Positions 52,133 to 62,556 are shown, numbered from the stretch's first letter. The stretch: DNA of 64,000 bases from Salinisphaera japonica YTM-1 (GCF_003788585.1 NZ_AYKG01000004.1:18675-82674), one strand, 5' to 3'. Made by a program: numbers and translations. Notes: generated from the sequence alone by a model not told the origin.

Positions 52133-55100
52133 TCAAGCGTCACGATGTCCTCCGGGTCTGGTTGTGCCCGACTCCGTGTCGGCCTCCCGCGACAAACCGC
52201 GTCCCCGCCAGAACGAGAAAATCACAGGGAACACGATCAGCACCATGACCAGCGCCGAAGCCACGCCGCCGAGCATGGGCGCGGCAATGCGCTTCATCAT
52301 CTCAGCGCCCGAGCCGTGGCTGAGCATGATGGGGATCAGCCCCATGAACAGGGCCAGGCCTGTCATCAACATTGGCCGGATGCGGTGGGTAGCGCCGACT
52401 TCGATGGCCGCGATCAGGTCCGTGTGGCTGTGGATCAGTCCTTCGTTGCGGTAGCGCAGCCAGGACAAATCCAGATACACCATCATGAGCAGGCCCAGCT
52501 CCACGGCCAGGCCGGAGACTGCGATAATGCCCACGGCGACTGCTACGGACAGCTTGTAGCCCAGCGCCCACAGCAGCCAGACGCTGCCGACCAGCGAGAA
52601 CGGCAGGCTGAGCATGATGATCGCGGTCTCGACCAGCGAACCCCGATGCATGAACAGCATGAAGAAGATCAGGCCGATGGTCAGCGGCACCAAAATTTGC
52701 AGGCGTGCCGCGGCCCGTTGGTAGTACTTGAACTTGCCGGCCCACTCCAGGCGATAGCCGGGCGGGATGTCGACCTGGTCCGCGACCACCTGTTTGGCCT
52801 TGGCCACATAGTCGACGATGCCGATTTCGGATTTGACATCCACGTTCACGTAGCCGGCGAGCTGGCCGTTTTCGTCGCGGATGCTCGGCGGCCCGGTGGT
52901 GAACTCGATGTCGGCCACCTGGGAGATCGGGATCTGGGCACCGTCGGCGGTGGTGACCAATGTGCGCTTGAGCGACTGGATGTCATCCCGAAAGCCACGC
53001 GCGTAGCGCACGAGGATGTCGTAGCGCTCGCGGCCCTCGACCGTCTGCGACACCGCACGGCCGCCCATGGCGGCGACGATCACGTCCTGGACGTCGCCGA
53101 CGTTGAGCCCGTAGCGGGCGGCGGCGGCCCGATCCACGATAAAGTCCAGGAAGTAGCCGCCGGTGGTACGCTCCGCGAAGGCACTGCGCGTGTACGGTGC
53201 GGTCCGTGGGTCTTCCTGCAGAGCCTGTTCGATGGCGATGCCGGTGGATTCGATCTTTTTCAGATTCGGGCCGAGCACCTTGATGCCCAGCGACGAGCGA
53301 ATGCCGGTAGCCAGCATCTCGGTGCGGGTCTGGATCGGCATCCACCAGATATTGGGCATGCCGGCGAAGTCCATCGCCTGGTCCATCTCCTGGATCAGCT
53401 TGTCCCAGGTCATGCCCTCGCGCCACCGGTCCTTGGGCTCGAGCATGATGTTGATCTCGAACATGTTCAGCGGGGCCGGGTCGGTGGCCGTGGAGGCGCG
53501 CCCGACCTTGCCGAACACACGCTTGACCTCGGGGAATTCCTTCAACCGGCGGTCCATGGTCTGAATCGTTTGATTGGCCTGCTCGATGGACATGCCGGGC
53601 AGGGCGGTGGGCATGTACAGGATCGAGCCCTCGTTGAGCGGCGGCATGAACTCGCTGCCGAGCTGCTGATACACCGGCACTGTGGCCACCAGGGCCGCCG
53701 CGGCCAGGCCGATGACGAGCCAACGGGCATGGACCGCGGCCCGAACCACCGGCATGTAGGCCCGCTGCAGGCCACGGTTCAGTCGGCTCTTGTCGCCGCG
53801 GATCTTGCCGCGAATCAGCAGCACGGCCAGGGCCGGCACCAGCGTGACCGACAGCAGCGCGGCGAAGAACATGGAATAGGTCTTGGTATAGGCCAGCGGT
53901 TTGAACAGACGCCCTTCGCTGCCTTCCAGGGCAAACACCGGCAGGAACGACACCGCGATGATCAGCAGCGAGAAGAAGATGGACGGTCCCACCTCCTGCA
54001 TGCCTTCGATGATCACCGCCGTGCGCGATTTGGCGAGCTCTTCGGGCGGCGCTTCGCCAGACTGCCAGGCGGCCAACCGCTTGTGGATGTTGTCGATGAT
54101 GACGATAGCGGCGTCCACCATGGCGCCGATGGCCACGGCGATGCCCCCCAGCGACATGATGTTGGCGGTCAGGCCCTGGTAGTACATCGGGATGAAGGCC
54201 AGCAGCACCGCAATCGGCAGGGTGATCACGGCCACCAGCGCCGAGCGCAGGTGCAGCAGGAACACCAGGAGCACCACGGAGACGATGAGCATCTCCTCGG
54301 TCAGAATCCGCTTGAGCGTGTCGATGGCACGCTCGATCAGCGAGGAGCGGTCGTAGACGGGCACGATCTCCACGCCCTCGGGCAGCGAGGCCCGGACCTC
54401 GTCCAGGCGCTGCTTGACGCGGTCGATCACGTCCAGCGCGTTCTCGCCGTAGCGCATCACCACGGTGCCGCCTACGGTCAGGCCGTCGCCGTTGAGGTCG
54501 GCCTGGCCGCGGCGCATGGCCGGCCCGAGGTGGATGTCGGCGACCTGGTCCAGGGTGACGGGTGTGCCGCCGGGCCCGGTGCCCAGCACGACATGCTTCA
54601 AATCATCGACGGATTTCACGTAGCCGCGGCCCCGGATGAAGTGCTCGTGGCCGGAGACCTCCAGCACCCGGCCGCCGACATCGTTGTTGGACTCGCGCAC
54701 CGCCTCGATCACCTGGTCCAGCGAGAAGCCTTGAGACGCCAGCTTGTTGGGGTCGACGTTGACCTGATATTCCTTCTCGTAGCCGCCGACCGAGGCCACC
54801 TCGGCGACGCCGTCGACCGCCTCCAGGGCATAGCGGATGTTGAAGTCCTGGATGCTGCGCAGCTCGGCCAGATTCTGGTTACCGGATGTATCCTTCAAGG
54901 CATACTGGTATACCCAGCCGACGCCGGTGGCGTCCGGGCCCAGGGTGGGATTGACGCCCTCCGGCAGGTCCTTGCTCGCCGAGTTGAGGTATTCCAGTAC
55001 TCGCGAACGCGCCCAGTAGATGTCGGTTCCGCCCTCGAAGACTACGTAGACGAACGACAGGCCCATGAAGCTCTGGCCGCGGACCGATTCAACGTTGGGC

Positions 55101-55369
55101 GCGGCGAGCATGGAGGTGACCAGCGGATAGGTGATCTGGTCCTCGACCAGGTCCGGGCTGCGGCCGGGCCAGTCCGTGAACACGATCACTTGCACAGGGG
55201 ACAGATCGGGGATCGCGTCCAGCGGCGCGCCGTCCAGCGAGCGCCAGCCCCAGGCTGTGGCCGCGGCTACCACGATCAGGGTGAGTAGCCAGTTACGCGC
55301 GCAGTACGCGATCAGCCGCTGGATCCAGTCCGGCCGGTCGCCGGCGCCGTGCATTTTTTCGCTCACCAT
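52133..55369 (-). CDS. cusA: Heavy-metal RND pump subunit, CusA/CzcA type
   Basis: 1078 residues, 12 membrane spans with two large periplasmic loops. Typical sequences are WPGRSPDLVEDQITYPLVTS, GVAEVASVGGYEKEYQVNVD, the transmembrane GGIAVAIGAMVDAAIVIIDN with the proton-relay acidic residue, and a C-terminal LPFSLVGSVWLLWALGYKLS. It forms the proton-driven inner-membrane part of a three-part efflux pump. Position with CopA and CueO-like genes favours Cu(I)/Ag(I); Zn/Co/Cd pumps look alike. It overlaps the cusB stop by 7 bases. A 1090-codon frame on the opposite strand is a shadow. Confidence 0.95.
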   Translation of the reverse strand: MVSEKMHGAGDRPDWIQRLIAYCARNWLLTLIVVAAATAWGWRSLDGAPLDAIPDLSPVQVIVFTDWPGRSPDLVEDQITYPLVTSMLAAPNVESVRGQSFMGLSFVYVVFEGGTDIYWARSRVLEYLNSASKDLPEGVNPTLGPDATGVGWVYQYALKDTSGNQNLAELRSIQDFNIRYALEAVDGVAEVASVGGYEKEYQVNVDPNKLASQGFSLDQVIEAVRESNNDVGGRVLEVSGHEHFIRGRGYVKSVDDLKHVVLGTGPGGTPVTLDQVADIHLGPAMRRGQADLNGDGLTVGGTVVMRYGENALDVIDRVKQRLDEVRASLPEGVEIVPVYDRSSLIERAIDTLKRILTEEMLIVSVVLLVFLLHLRSALVAVITLPIAVLLAFIPMYYQGLTANIMSLGGIAVAIGAMVDAAIVIIDNIHKRLAAWQSGEAPPEELAKSRTAVIIEGMQEVGPSIFFSLLIIAVSFLPVFALEGSEGRLFKPLAYTKTYSMFFAALLSVTLVPALAVLLIRGKIRGDKSRLNRGLQRAYMPVVRAAVHARWLVIGLAAAALVATVPVYQQLGSEFMPPLNEGSILYMPTALPGMSIEQANQTIQTMDRRLKEFPEVKRVFGKVGRASTATDPAPLNMFEINIMLEPKDRWREGMTWDKLIQEMDQAMDFAGMPNIWWMPIQTRTEMLATGIRSSLGIKVLGPNLKKIESTGIAIEQALQEDPRTAPYTRSAFAERTTGGYFLDFIVDRAAAARYGLNVGDVQDVIVAAMGGRAVSQTVEGRERYDILVRYARGFRDDIQSLKRTLVTTADGAQIPISQVADIEFTTGPPSIRDENGQLAGYVNVDVKSEIGIVDYVAKAKQVVADQVDIPPGYRLEWAGKFKYYQRAAARLQILVPLTIGLIFFMLFMHRGSLVETAIIMLSLPFSLVGSVWLLWALGYKLSVAVAVGIIAVSGLAVELGLLMMVYLDLSWLRYRNEGLIHSHTDLIAAIEVGATHRIRPMLMTGLALFMGLIPIMLSHGSGAEMMKRIAAPMLGGVASALVMVLIVFPVIFSFWRGRGLSREADTESGTTRPGGHRDA

Positions 55370-56880
55370 TGCTTGATCCCCGTCTTCAGGCGTGTTTCGG
55401 CGTCGATCAGGAAGTTACCGGAGGTCACGACCGTCTCGCCGGCCTCCAGCCCGGAGGTGACTTCGATGTAGTCCTCGTTGCGCTGGCCGGTCTCGATGTA
55501 GCGCGGCTGCAGGCGGCCGTCGCCAAGGTCCACGAACACCACGCGCGCGTCGCCGGAGAACAGGACCGCCGACTCGGGTACAGACAGACGCTTCCCGAGA
55601 TCGGCCTGCAGCTCGACCTCGGCGTACATGTTTGGCTTGAGCCGCCCGTCCGGGTTGGGCAACGACAGGCGGATCTGGCCGGTGCGAGTCTGCCCCTGGA
55701 AGTAGGGGTAGACGTAGTCGACCTCGGCCTCGTAGTGGGCGTCGGGCAGATAGGGCAGGGTGACCTCGGCGGTCATGCCCGCATCGATCAGCGGCAGCTC
55801 GCTGTCGTAGACCTGGGCATCGATCCAGACCGTGGACAGATCGGCAATGCGCATCAAGATCTGGCCTTTCTTGACGGCCGAGCCCTCGACCACGTTCTTC
55901 TCTACCACTGTGCCGGTCGCCGGCGCATGGATCGGCAGGTACTTGATCGGCTCACCGCGCCGCTCGATCGCGCGCACCTGCGCCGGGGCGATATCCCACA
56001 GCATCAACCGCTGGCGGGCGGCCTGAACCAGGCTGTCGTCCAGGCCGCGGCGGGACAGCCGCTGCAGGGTCTGCAGATACTCCTGCTGGGCCGAGAACAA
56101 CTCGGGGCTATAGATGCCGAACAGCATCTGGCCGCGCTCGACCGGCGCGCCGACGTAGTCGATCTTCAGGTTGCCGACCCAGCCGTCGTACTTGAGCGTG
56201 ACATCACTCAACTCGGTTTCGTCGTAGACCACCTCGCCCACGGCGCGAATCTCGCGCACCAGCTGGCGACGTTCGACTTTGCCGGTCTCGAGGCCGATGA
56301 GCTGCCGCCGGCGGTTATCGAGGTTGATCGTGGGCATGTCCGAAGCTGCGTCGGCGACTTGCCCGCCTGAATCCATTTCCCCCTTGGCTCCGCCGCCGAG
56401 GCGACGGCCGCCGGTGGCGAGCTGTAAGCCCTGTCGACCGGTCGCCAGGTCGAAGCTGATCCGGGTTTTGCCGAGGCCGGCCTTCTTGATCTGCAGGGTT
56501 AGCGGCCAGGCACCACTCATTTTCAGGTTGAACGGACCCGCGTAGCGCCCCGGCTCGGTCTCTTCGAGCTCGGCTGGGGCCTGCATGGCCGCCATGCCCC
56601 CCATCGCCGGCATGGTGGCCACCGCCTTGATGCTGGCACCGGAGACTGGATTGCCGTCGCTGTCTTCTAGCCGGATGGCCAGCCGGTTTTTACCGACCAC
56701 CGGCGTTTCGGGGGAGACCGCAATTGCGAGTCGAAACGGTCCCGATTGGTAGGTCGGGGCCTGGGCCAGGGATGCCGGGCCGGCGTCGGCGCCACCCGCG
56801 TCGCGCAACAGCAGCCAGCCGCCGATGCCGGCCGCCGCCAGGATCGCGATCAGGGCGCTGATCACTAATCTCTTATTCAT
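55363..56880 (-). CDS. cusB: RND efflux adaptor, CusB type
   Basis: 505 residues. An N-terminal membrane anchor (ALIAILAAAGIGGWLLL) is followed by a FixH/YtkA-like domain with PAMGGMAAMQAPAEL, whose Met could bind Cu(I), and then the membrane-fusion-protein barrel-sandwich and hairpin parts (DGWVGNLKIDYVGAPVERGQ, and HAPATGTVVEKNVVEGSAVK). It links the inner-membrane pump to the outer-membrane channel. It overlaps cusC by 8 bases and cusA by 7. Confidence 0.93.
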   Translation of the reverse strand: MNKRLVISALIAILAAAGIGGWLLLRDAGGADAGPASLAQAPTYQSGPFRLAIAVSPETPVVGKNRLAIRLEDSDGNPVSGASIKAVATMPAMGGMAAMQAPAELEETEPGRYAGPFNLKMSGAWPLTLQIKKAGLGKTRISFDLATGRQGLQLATGGRRLGGGAKGEMDSGGQVADAASDMPTINLDNRRRQLIGLETGKVERRQLVREIRAVGEVVYDETELSDVTLKYDGWVGNLKIDYVGAPVERGQMLFGIYSPELFSAQQEYLQTLQRLSRRGLDDSLVQAARQRLMLWDIAPAQVRAIERRGEPIKYLPIHAPATGTVVEKNVVEGSAVKKGQILMRIADLSTVWIDAQVYDSELPLIDAGMTAEVTLPYLPDAHYEAEVDYVYPYFQGQTRTGQIRLSLPNPDGRLKPNMYAEVELQADLGKRLSVPESAVLFSGDARVVFVDLGDGRLQPRYIETGQRNEDYIEVTSGLEAGETVVTSGNFLIDAETRLKTGIKQW

Positions 56881-58264
56881 GCATAAACTCCTCGGAATTC
56901 ATGGCGGCCGGCACCGTGATGCCTGTCAGCTCGCCGCCGCTCCAGCGCCTCAATTCAGCCAGCGCGGTGAAGTAGTCCGCGCGGGCGCTTTCCAGTTCCA
57001 GTTCCGCGTTGAGCTTGCGTTGCTCGGCGGTAATCACATCCAGGAACGCGCCACCGCCGGCGCCGTATTCGGATCGGGCGGCGCCCAGGTTTTCCAGCGT
57101 GCGCGGGATCAGCTCGTTCTCGTACAAGGCGATGGCGTGCTTGGCTTCCTCCACCGCGGCGTGGGCCTGTTCCAATTGGCTCAGCAGCGTGGTCCGGCGG
57201 TCTGCCAGCTCGTATTCCGTGCGCATGGTCTCGGCTTTGGCCTCGTCGAGGCGAGCGCGGTATTTGCTGCGGTCCAGCGGGAGGCTGATACCGACACCGG
57301 CGATCCAGCGTTTCTCGCCGGCGTCCCACAGGCTGTTATAGCCGCCGAAGACCTTGAAGTCGGGATAGAACGCTTTTCTGGCCAGCGCTTCGCGGTCCTC
57401 ATCGGCGGCAATGCGCTTTTGGATTTGCGCCAGTTCGGGATGACTGGACAGGGCGCTGCGGCGTAAGCGGCTATAGGGCGGCAAGCTTCCGGGGAGGGGC
57501 AACCCTGCCGGCCCGGCAACGGGCGCGGTGGCCTTTCGATTGAGCAGGTTGTTGATTTTGGCCCGCACGCTGCGCTTGATGCGTCGCAGCTTGATGGCCT
57601 GGTGTTTCAGGCGCTGGAGTTCAACCTCGGCCTGCAACACATCCTGCTGGCCGGTCAATCCCGCAGCGTAGCGATTTTCCGCTATCCGGCGCAGCTCATC
57701 CACCAAGTCTTGATTGGCGACATTGATCTCCAGCGCCTGGTGTACGTAATACCATTCGGCATAAGCCGAGCGGGTGGCCGAGGCTAGGCGCAGCCGCACC
57801 GCCGCGACGTTATCGTCGGCCGCGAGCGCTTCTTTACGCGCAGCGTCCGCGCGCAGACCCAAGGTGCCGGGCCAGGGAAAATCCTGGCTGACCTCGAAAC
57901 GAATATTGGTACTGCGCTCACGTCCGGACGGCGTTTCAAAGCCGCCAATGGTCTCCGGCGCCACCGCACCCGAAAGTTGCGGGTCAGGCAGCGCCCCGGC
58001 GGGTTCGATACGCGCTTCGGCGGCGTCGACCGCCGAGCGCATCGCGGCCAGACCGGCGTTGCGATCGAGAACCGACGCGACCAGCGTGTCGGGTTCGAGG
58101 CGCGCCGAGTCATACGCGGTGTCTTGCGCCAGCGCCTGCGTGGCGGGCAACAGGACGGCGGCCAGCAGCACGCCGACGCAGGCGATTTCTTGTATTGTCG
58201 CGAACGCCCACTCGCGGGCGCCGCCATGCGCGCGCCGATAGCGCGTGAATATGCCAGGGGACAT
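56873..58264 (-). CDS. cusC: Outer-membrane efflux channel, CusC/TolC family
   Basis: 463 residues. Signal peptide (GVLLAAVLLPATQALAQ) and the two repeated TolC-type domains; seen are LPDPQLSGAVAPETIGGFE, FEVSQDFPWPGTLGL and, in the second half, SALSSHPELAQIQKRIAADE and ISLPLDRSKYRARLDEAKAE. It makes the channel across the outer membrane for the cusBA pump. GGAG 7 bases before the ATG supports the start. No lipoprotein cysteine of the CusC type is apparent. Confidence 0.9.
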   Translation of the reverse strand: MSPGIFTRYRRAHGGAREWAFATIQEIACVGVLLAAVLLPATQALAQDTAYDSARLEPDTLVASVLDRNAGLAAMRSAVDAAEARIEPAGALPDPQLSGAVAPETIGGFETPSGRERSTNIRFEVSQDFPWPGTLGLRADAARKEALAADDNVAAVRLRLASATRSAYAEWYYVHQALEINVANQDLVDELRRIAENRYAAGLTGQQDVLQAEVELQRLKHQAIKLRRIKRSVRAKINNLLNRKATAPVAGPAGLPLPGSLPPYSRLRRSALSSHPELAQIQKRIAADEDREALARKAFYPDFKVFGGYNSLWDAGEKRWIAGVGISLPLDRSKYRARLDEAKAETMRTEYELADRRTTLLSQLEQAHAAVEEAKHAIALYENELIPRTLENLGAARSEYGAGGGAFLDVITAEQRKLNAELELESARADYFTALAELRRWSGGELTGITVPAAMNSEEFMHE

Positions 58265-58328
58265 GTGTCATCTCCGGAAAATGCTGAACAAGAGCCGCGC
58301 ATGCCAATGCGCGCGCCCTGGAAAAGAG

Positions 58329-58676
58329 CTAGATCCGGGAGATGAGCGGGGGGCGAATCAATTCGTGGTCGTGGGGCGGTGTGGGATGGCCCGGTTGGGC
58401 ATCCGGGCGCTGCCTGGCTGTCACCGTAACCGGCAATGGTTTTTGCATGTCGACCAAGGCAACACAGCCGACGGCGCAAGGCGCCTGGCAAAAGATCTCG
58501 CCGTTACAATGGCTATCGGCCATGACCGCGGTATCGGTGACGGGAACCACCGAAGCCTGGGCCGTTTTCTGATCCAGCGATTGCGCATTAACACTTGTCG
58601 CCAAGGCGAGCGCGGGCAGCACGGTAAGTACCGCCAGTACGAACACCCATAGACGAAAGGCAACCGGAGATTTCAA
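58329..58676 (-). CDS. Small exported Cys-containing protein heading the cus operon
   Basis: 115 residues: signal peptide (VFVLAVLTVLPALALATS), then a cysteine block with SHCNGEIFCQAPCAVGCVAL, and a Pro/His-rich end (PGHPTPPHDHELIRPPLI). It resembles the small proteins at 39792-40157 and 45770-46099 in plan more than in sequence. It lies right behind a MerR-type promoter and 64 bases before cusC. Possibly a periplasmic metal carrier. Confidence 0.6.
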   Translation of the reverse strand: MKSPVAFRLWVFVLAVLTVLPALALATSVNAQSLDQKTAQASVVPVTDTAVMADSHCNGEIFCQAPCAVGCVALVDMQKPLPVTVTARQRPDAQPGHPTPPHDHELIRPPLISRI

Positions 58677-58706
58677 GATAACGACCTATTCATGCCACAA
58701 GCGTAA

Positions 58707-58737
58707 ACATTAAGTCCGGACTGTGGTACGGAGTCAA
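58707..58737 (-). promoter_or_regulatory. MerR-type promoter of the cus operon
   Basis: Minus strand: -35 TTGACT (58732-58737), 19-base spacer, -10 TAATGT (58707-58712). The dyad ACTCCGTAC-CACA-GTCCGGACT (7 of 9 matching) closely resembles the operator of mercury mer operons. The start codon at 58676 is about 30 bases downstream of the -10. Confidence 0.75.
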
Positions 58738-58885
58738 GTTTTTCTCCCAGGCGCCTGAGCCCGGCAGCCGAGCACGTTGCCGGTGTGGCTGTCGTGACGG
58801 ATTCGGCTTGGTTATTCCTCGAACAGATTAAGAGGGCCGGGCAACGCAGCAGCCGTCGGGGTAAGTTAATCGCAGATGGTGCAAG

Positions 58886-59215
58886 TCATGGGCGCTGCCA
58901 TCTTTCCACCCGGTTGCCCTTGAAGTTGGCGGAAAATACGGTTCCGTCGGCGGCCACGGCCACCGTGGTTTCGGTATGGCCGGGCCCGCCGACGTTATCC
59001 GGCGCGAAGGCCGTCAAATAGTCGCCTTCGGCATCGAACTTCTGGATACGATCGTTATAGAAGTCGGCGGCGAACACGTTGCCCTGCGGGCCGACGGCGA
59101 CCGAGTTGACGGTGGTGAACCAACCCTTGAACGGGCCAAAGATATTGACCCCGAACGGCCCCCGCCCCATGTGCGCACGAACGCGCCGTCGGGGCCTAAC
59201 TGCTGCCGTTACCCG
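58886..59215 (-). pseudogene. NHL-repeat protein fragment
   Basis: The 94-residue frame ending at 58886 contains NHL/beta-propeller repeats (VNSVAVGPQGNVFAADFYND, then AVAADGTVFSANFKGNRVER). Just upstream the repeat pattern goes on in another frame (QLGPDGAFVRTWGGG), so a frameshift in the G run near 59160 splits it, and it is truncated beyond about 59215. It is a leftover of a longer gene. The rest of the gap up to 59420 shows no gene. Confidence 0.6.
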
Positions 59216-59420
59216 ACCAGCCGCCCAGGCCCGATCCCTGCGCCGACGAGCCTGACAATCCGTGGTGCCCGGTTACTGGCGATGGCAACAACGGTAAGGG
59301 GAGCGGTAATGGGTAACGGCAATGCGGCGGCAGGGGCTCCGCCGGAGGCAGCGGCGACGGTTGAGGCCATGGGTTTGCAGCGTCGCTTCCGCCTGTTTTC
59401 GGTGTTGATTTCAAGCCCGA

Positions 59421-59828
59421 TCATCTCGTCCTGTTGGTTGAACTGCTTTTCAGCGCCGCGGGGTTGCGAAGTGCGGGCCAGATACTCCAACTCAACACAC
59501 CGAGCGCCGCGAGTTGCAGGATCGCCTTGGTCCAGAAGCCGATGATCGCCCCCTCAACCAAATGAAACAGCACGAACAGCGTAAGCAGCGGTGCGATATA
59601 ACGATGCCCTCGCCACAAACCAACGACGAAGTACGCGACCAAAGCAAGGGAGATATAGATGTTGCAGGCGCGATACGATAGCCACCCGAAATTGATCACC
59701 TCCGGCGCCCAGCCTTGGGCGCGGTAAATCAGAACGCTGGTCGCGCAGGCGGCGAATAAAAGTTGCAATACAATCAGCGTAATGGTCTGCCATCGATTAA
59801 GCGACCACACTTGTCGTTCCACTCTCAT
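59421..59828 (-). CDS. Unknown four-span membrane protein
   Basis: 135 residues with four likely membrane segments (about 15-33, 48-68, 78-95 and 102-118). Residues include SYRACNIYISLALVAYFVVG and HLVEGAIIGFWTKAILQLAA. I do not recognise the family. It starts 45 bases after the P-type ATPase stop and is probably the last gene of that operon. A role with the ATPase is inferred from position only. Confidence 0.6.
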   Translation of the reverse strand: MRVERQVWSLNRWQTITLIVLQLLFAACATSVLIYRAQGWAPEVINFGWLSYRACNIYISLALVAYFVVGLWRGHRYIAPLLTLFVLFHLVEGAIIGFWTKAILQLAALGVLSWSIWPALRNPAALKSSSTNRTR

Positions 59829-59873
59829 TGGCTCGGCTCCATGTCAAAATCGATAAACGGCGAGCTTTTTCGT

Positions 59874-62297
59874 TCAGTCGGCCACACTCGCCACCGCATC
59901 GAAAAACATCGTTGGCCGCTGCCACAGCGAGTTGACGAAGATCGCGGTCACGCTGGCCGCCATGGCGACCATGGCCCACACCGGGTAAATCAGGCCCGTG
60001 GCTGCCAGCGGAATACCGATGCCGTTGAACAAAAAAGCCAGGCCCACGTTCTGCAACATCTTGCGATAGCCCCAGCGGCTGATCTGCCAGGCCGTGATGA
60101 CCGCACCGAGCTGTCCGTTGAGGATGATGATATCGGCCGCGTCGATGGCGATGTCGGTGCCTGAGCCCATGGCGATGCCGATATCGGCCTGCATCAGCGC
60201 CGGGGCGTCATTGATGCCGTCGCCGACCATCGCAAGACGCACGTTGTGCTGCATGTCACGCAGACGTTCGGCTTTCTGATCGGGGAGCACGCCGGCATAC
60301 ACGTCGTCGATGCCGGCACGTTTGGCGATATGGGTCGCAGTGCGCTTGTTGTCGCCGGTGAGCATGGCAGTGCGGATGCCCAACTCGTGCAATCGGGATA
60401 TGGTATCGACGGTGTCGGCGCGCAGCGCATCGCCAAGCGCGATTGCGCCGAGCAAGCGATCGCCGCGGGCCACGACAATCACCGTGTGGCCCTGTTGTTC
60501 GGCAGCGTCGATGCGTTCCTGCAAGGCATCCAACGCGATGCCGGCCGCACTCAGGAACGCCGGGCTGCCGACCCGCACGGTCTCGCCGTCGACTTGCGCC
60601 GTCACGCCGCGCCCGGATTCGGCCTGAAAATCGGCGACTTCGGGGAAGTCCAGCCCGCGTTCCAGCGCGGCTTCGACCACGGCCCGGCCCAGCGGATGCT
60701 CCGAGGCCGCTTCCACGGCGGCGGCCAGCGCCAACAGCGTGTCGTCATTGCTATCGATGCCATGGATTGCGCGCACCGCCGGCCGGCCTTCGGTGAGCGT
60801 GCCGGTCTTGTCGAACACCACGGTGTCGATTTTGCGCAACGCCTGGAAGGCTTCGCCGGTGCGCATCAGCACGCCCTTGTCCGCGGCCTCGCCGGCACCG
60901 CGCACGATCGACAACGGCGCGGAGATGCCGACCGCGCAGGGATAGCCCATTACCAGCACCGTCAGCGCGGCGAACACCGCCCGCTGGAATTCGGGGTCGG
61001 CGCCGAAGGCCAGCGGCCCGAGGGCCCACCCCAGAAAAGCGAGCGCGGAAATCGCGAGCACCGTCGGCGTATAGACTTGCAACACCCGATCGACGATGTG
61101 CAGCAGGCCGGGCTTGAGCGCGCGGGCGTCTTCGACACTGGATATCACTTGATGCAAAAAACTGTCGTCGCCGACCGCGGTGACCCGGATCAGCAGGGTG
61201 CCGTTGCCGTTGATGGCGCCGCCGACGACGCTGTCGCCGGTGGTTTTTTCCACCGGTAGCGGCTCACCGGTGATCAGCGCCTCGTCCACGGCCGAGCCGC
61301 CGTCGATCACTTCGCCGTCGACCGGAATACGCTCGCCGGGGCGCACGCGCACCTGCATGCCCGCCTCGACCTGTTCGACTGACATATCCCGTTCGTTGCC
61401 GTCGGTGACTACGTGCGCGGTCTCCGGCTGTAGATCCAGCAGCCGCTTGACCGACTGCGCGCTGCGCGTCTTGACGATCAGCGACAGCCATTCGGAAAAC
61501 AGGTGGTAGGTCAGCACCATCACCGACACCGCGAAAAACGCCGCCGTTGGATAGCCCGACGGTTGCGCCACCAGCCCGATCGCGCCGCCGATCAAACCGG
61601 CGAAGGCGCCGATCTCGACCAGCACGTGCTGGTTGAGAATGCCGCGGCGTAGCGCCTGAAAGGCCATGACCCCCATATGCCGGGCCAGCCCGAATATCAT
61701 GGCGAGCCCGAGCGCACCCACCAGCAGCGGCTCATAGCCGGCCAGCACCCCACTCGCACGTAACCCGAACAGGACCAGCCCGCCGGCGGCCAGGCCGGCG
61801 CTGCCGGTCGCGGCGGCGGCTTGGCCGCGGCCGCGCAGCACGGCGTAGCCGAAGACGACCAGGCTGAGGTAGACCACCACCGACAGGCCCAGGGTCCAAA
61901 GGCTGGCGGTATCCACGATGAGCCCGACCGCGGCGAGACTCATCGCCAGGGCTGCCAGGAAGCGGTTGCGCTCCACCGCCAGCGCCTGTTCCTGCCGTTC
62001 GAAGGGTTCGACCTTGCGCGGATCGCTCAAGGTATAGCCGATCTGCTGGAGGGTGCCCATCAGGGTTGCGGCGTCGGTCTGGCCATCGTCGTATTCGACC
62101 AATGCCTGCTCGTGGGTCAGACTGACCGCCACCCGCTGCACGCCGGGTTTGGCGCCCAGCGCCCGTTCGATGGTGCCGGTGCACAAAGAGCAGTGCATGC
62201 CGCCGATATGGGCGCGCACGCGGCGGATGCCGGAATCGCCGGTGGTTTCCTCGCTCCACGGGTGAAGCTCGTCGGGGTTTGCGGTTGTGTCGTTCAT
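59874..62297 (-). CDS. Heavy-metal P1B-type ATPase with YPC motif
   Basis: 807 residues from the ATG at 62297; the frame runs open upstream through another gene. One N-terminal HMA domain with [11 protein letters not shown] (Cys36 and Cys39), eight membrane spans, the A-domain motif [12 protein letters not shown], the phosphorylation site [11 protein letters not shown] (Asp about 494), [11 protein letters not shown], and hinge [12 protein letters not shown]. The membrane metal motif reads [10 protein letters not shown] (about 448-452): Tyr-Pro-Cys instead of the Cys-Pro-Cys of Cu(I) pumps. Ion choice is therefore uncertain; Cu, Hg or another soft metal is possible. Confidence 0.92.
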   Translation of the reverse strand: MNDTTANPDELHPWSEETTGDSGIRRVRAHIGGMHCSLCTGTIERALGAKPGVQRVAVSLTHEQALVEYDDGQTDAATLMGTLQQIGYTLSDPRKVEPFERQEQALAVERNRFLAALAMSLAAVGLIVDTASLWTLGLSVVVYLSLVVFGYAVLRGRGQAAAATGSAGLAAGGLVLFGLRASGVLAGYEPLLVGALGLAMIFGLARHMGVMAFQALRRGILNQHVLVEIGAFAGLIGGAIGLVAQPSGYPTAAFFAVSVMVLTYHLFSEWLSLIVKTRSAQSVKRLLDLQPETAHVVTDGNERDMSVEQVEAGMQVRVRPGERIPVDGEVIDGGSAVDEALITGEPLPVEKTTGDSVVGGAINGNGTLLIRVTAVGDDSFLHQVISSVEDARALKPGLLHIVDRVLQVYTPTVLAISALAFLGWALGPLAFGADPEFQRAVFAALTVLVMGYPCAVGISAPLSIVRGAGEAADKGVLMRTGEAFQALRKIDTVVFDKTGTLTEGRPAVRAIHGIDSNDDTLLALAAAVEAASEHPLGRAVVEAALERGLDFPEVADFQAESGRGVTAQVDGETVRVGSPAFLSAAGIALDALQERIDAAEQQGHTVIVVARGDRLLGAIALGDALRADTVDTISRLHELGIRTAMLTGDNKRTATHIAKRAGIDDVYAGVLPDQKAERLRDMQHNVRLAMVGDGINDAPALMQADIGIAMGSGTDIAIDAADIIILNGQLGAVITAWQISRWGYRKMLQNVGLAFLFNGIGIPLAATGLIYPVWAMVAMAASVTAIFVNSLWQRPTMFFDAVASVAD

Positions 62298-62343
62298 GGC
62301 ATCACCTTTTAATGGAGAATGCGCGGTGCGATGTGTGTTCGTC

Positions 62344-62556
62344 TCAACATGAGCAGTTGCCGTCCTGCTGCACTGGTGGACAGGGCACCGATCCATAAGA
62401 GCAGTACACGCAACAGTCACCAGCTTCGGGGCGCAGCAAGGCACCGCAGCCGCCGCACTCGTAGAAGTACTGGCAGGCATCGGTCGGCATGGTCTCCGGG
62501 GCTTCATGCCCGCAGGCTGGACAAACGAGCGTGGTTTCCAGCGTCACAGTATTCAT
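62344..62556 (-). CDS. GDCCVxC-motif small protein
   Basis: 70 residues. Two CxxC pairs ([22 protein letters not shown]) suggest a zinc ribbon, followed by the family motif [16 protein letters not shown]. Known members of this family (some with selenocysteine) lie in mercury and other metal operons; their chemistry is unknown. It ends CSC, another metal-binding pattern. It lies between the CcdA-like and ATPase genes in one operon. Confidence 0.88.
   Translation of the reverse strand: MNTVTLETTLVCPACGHEAPETMPTDACQYFYECGGCGALLRPEAGDCCVYCSYGSVPCPPVQQDGNCSC

Noticed and set aside
52016..55288. 1090-codon open frame on the plus strand opposite cusA
   Set aside because: It mirrors cusA in the GC-rich antisense frame, is full of His/Gly/Asp/Arg without any domain, and cusA is certain.
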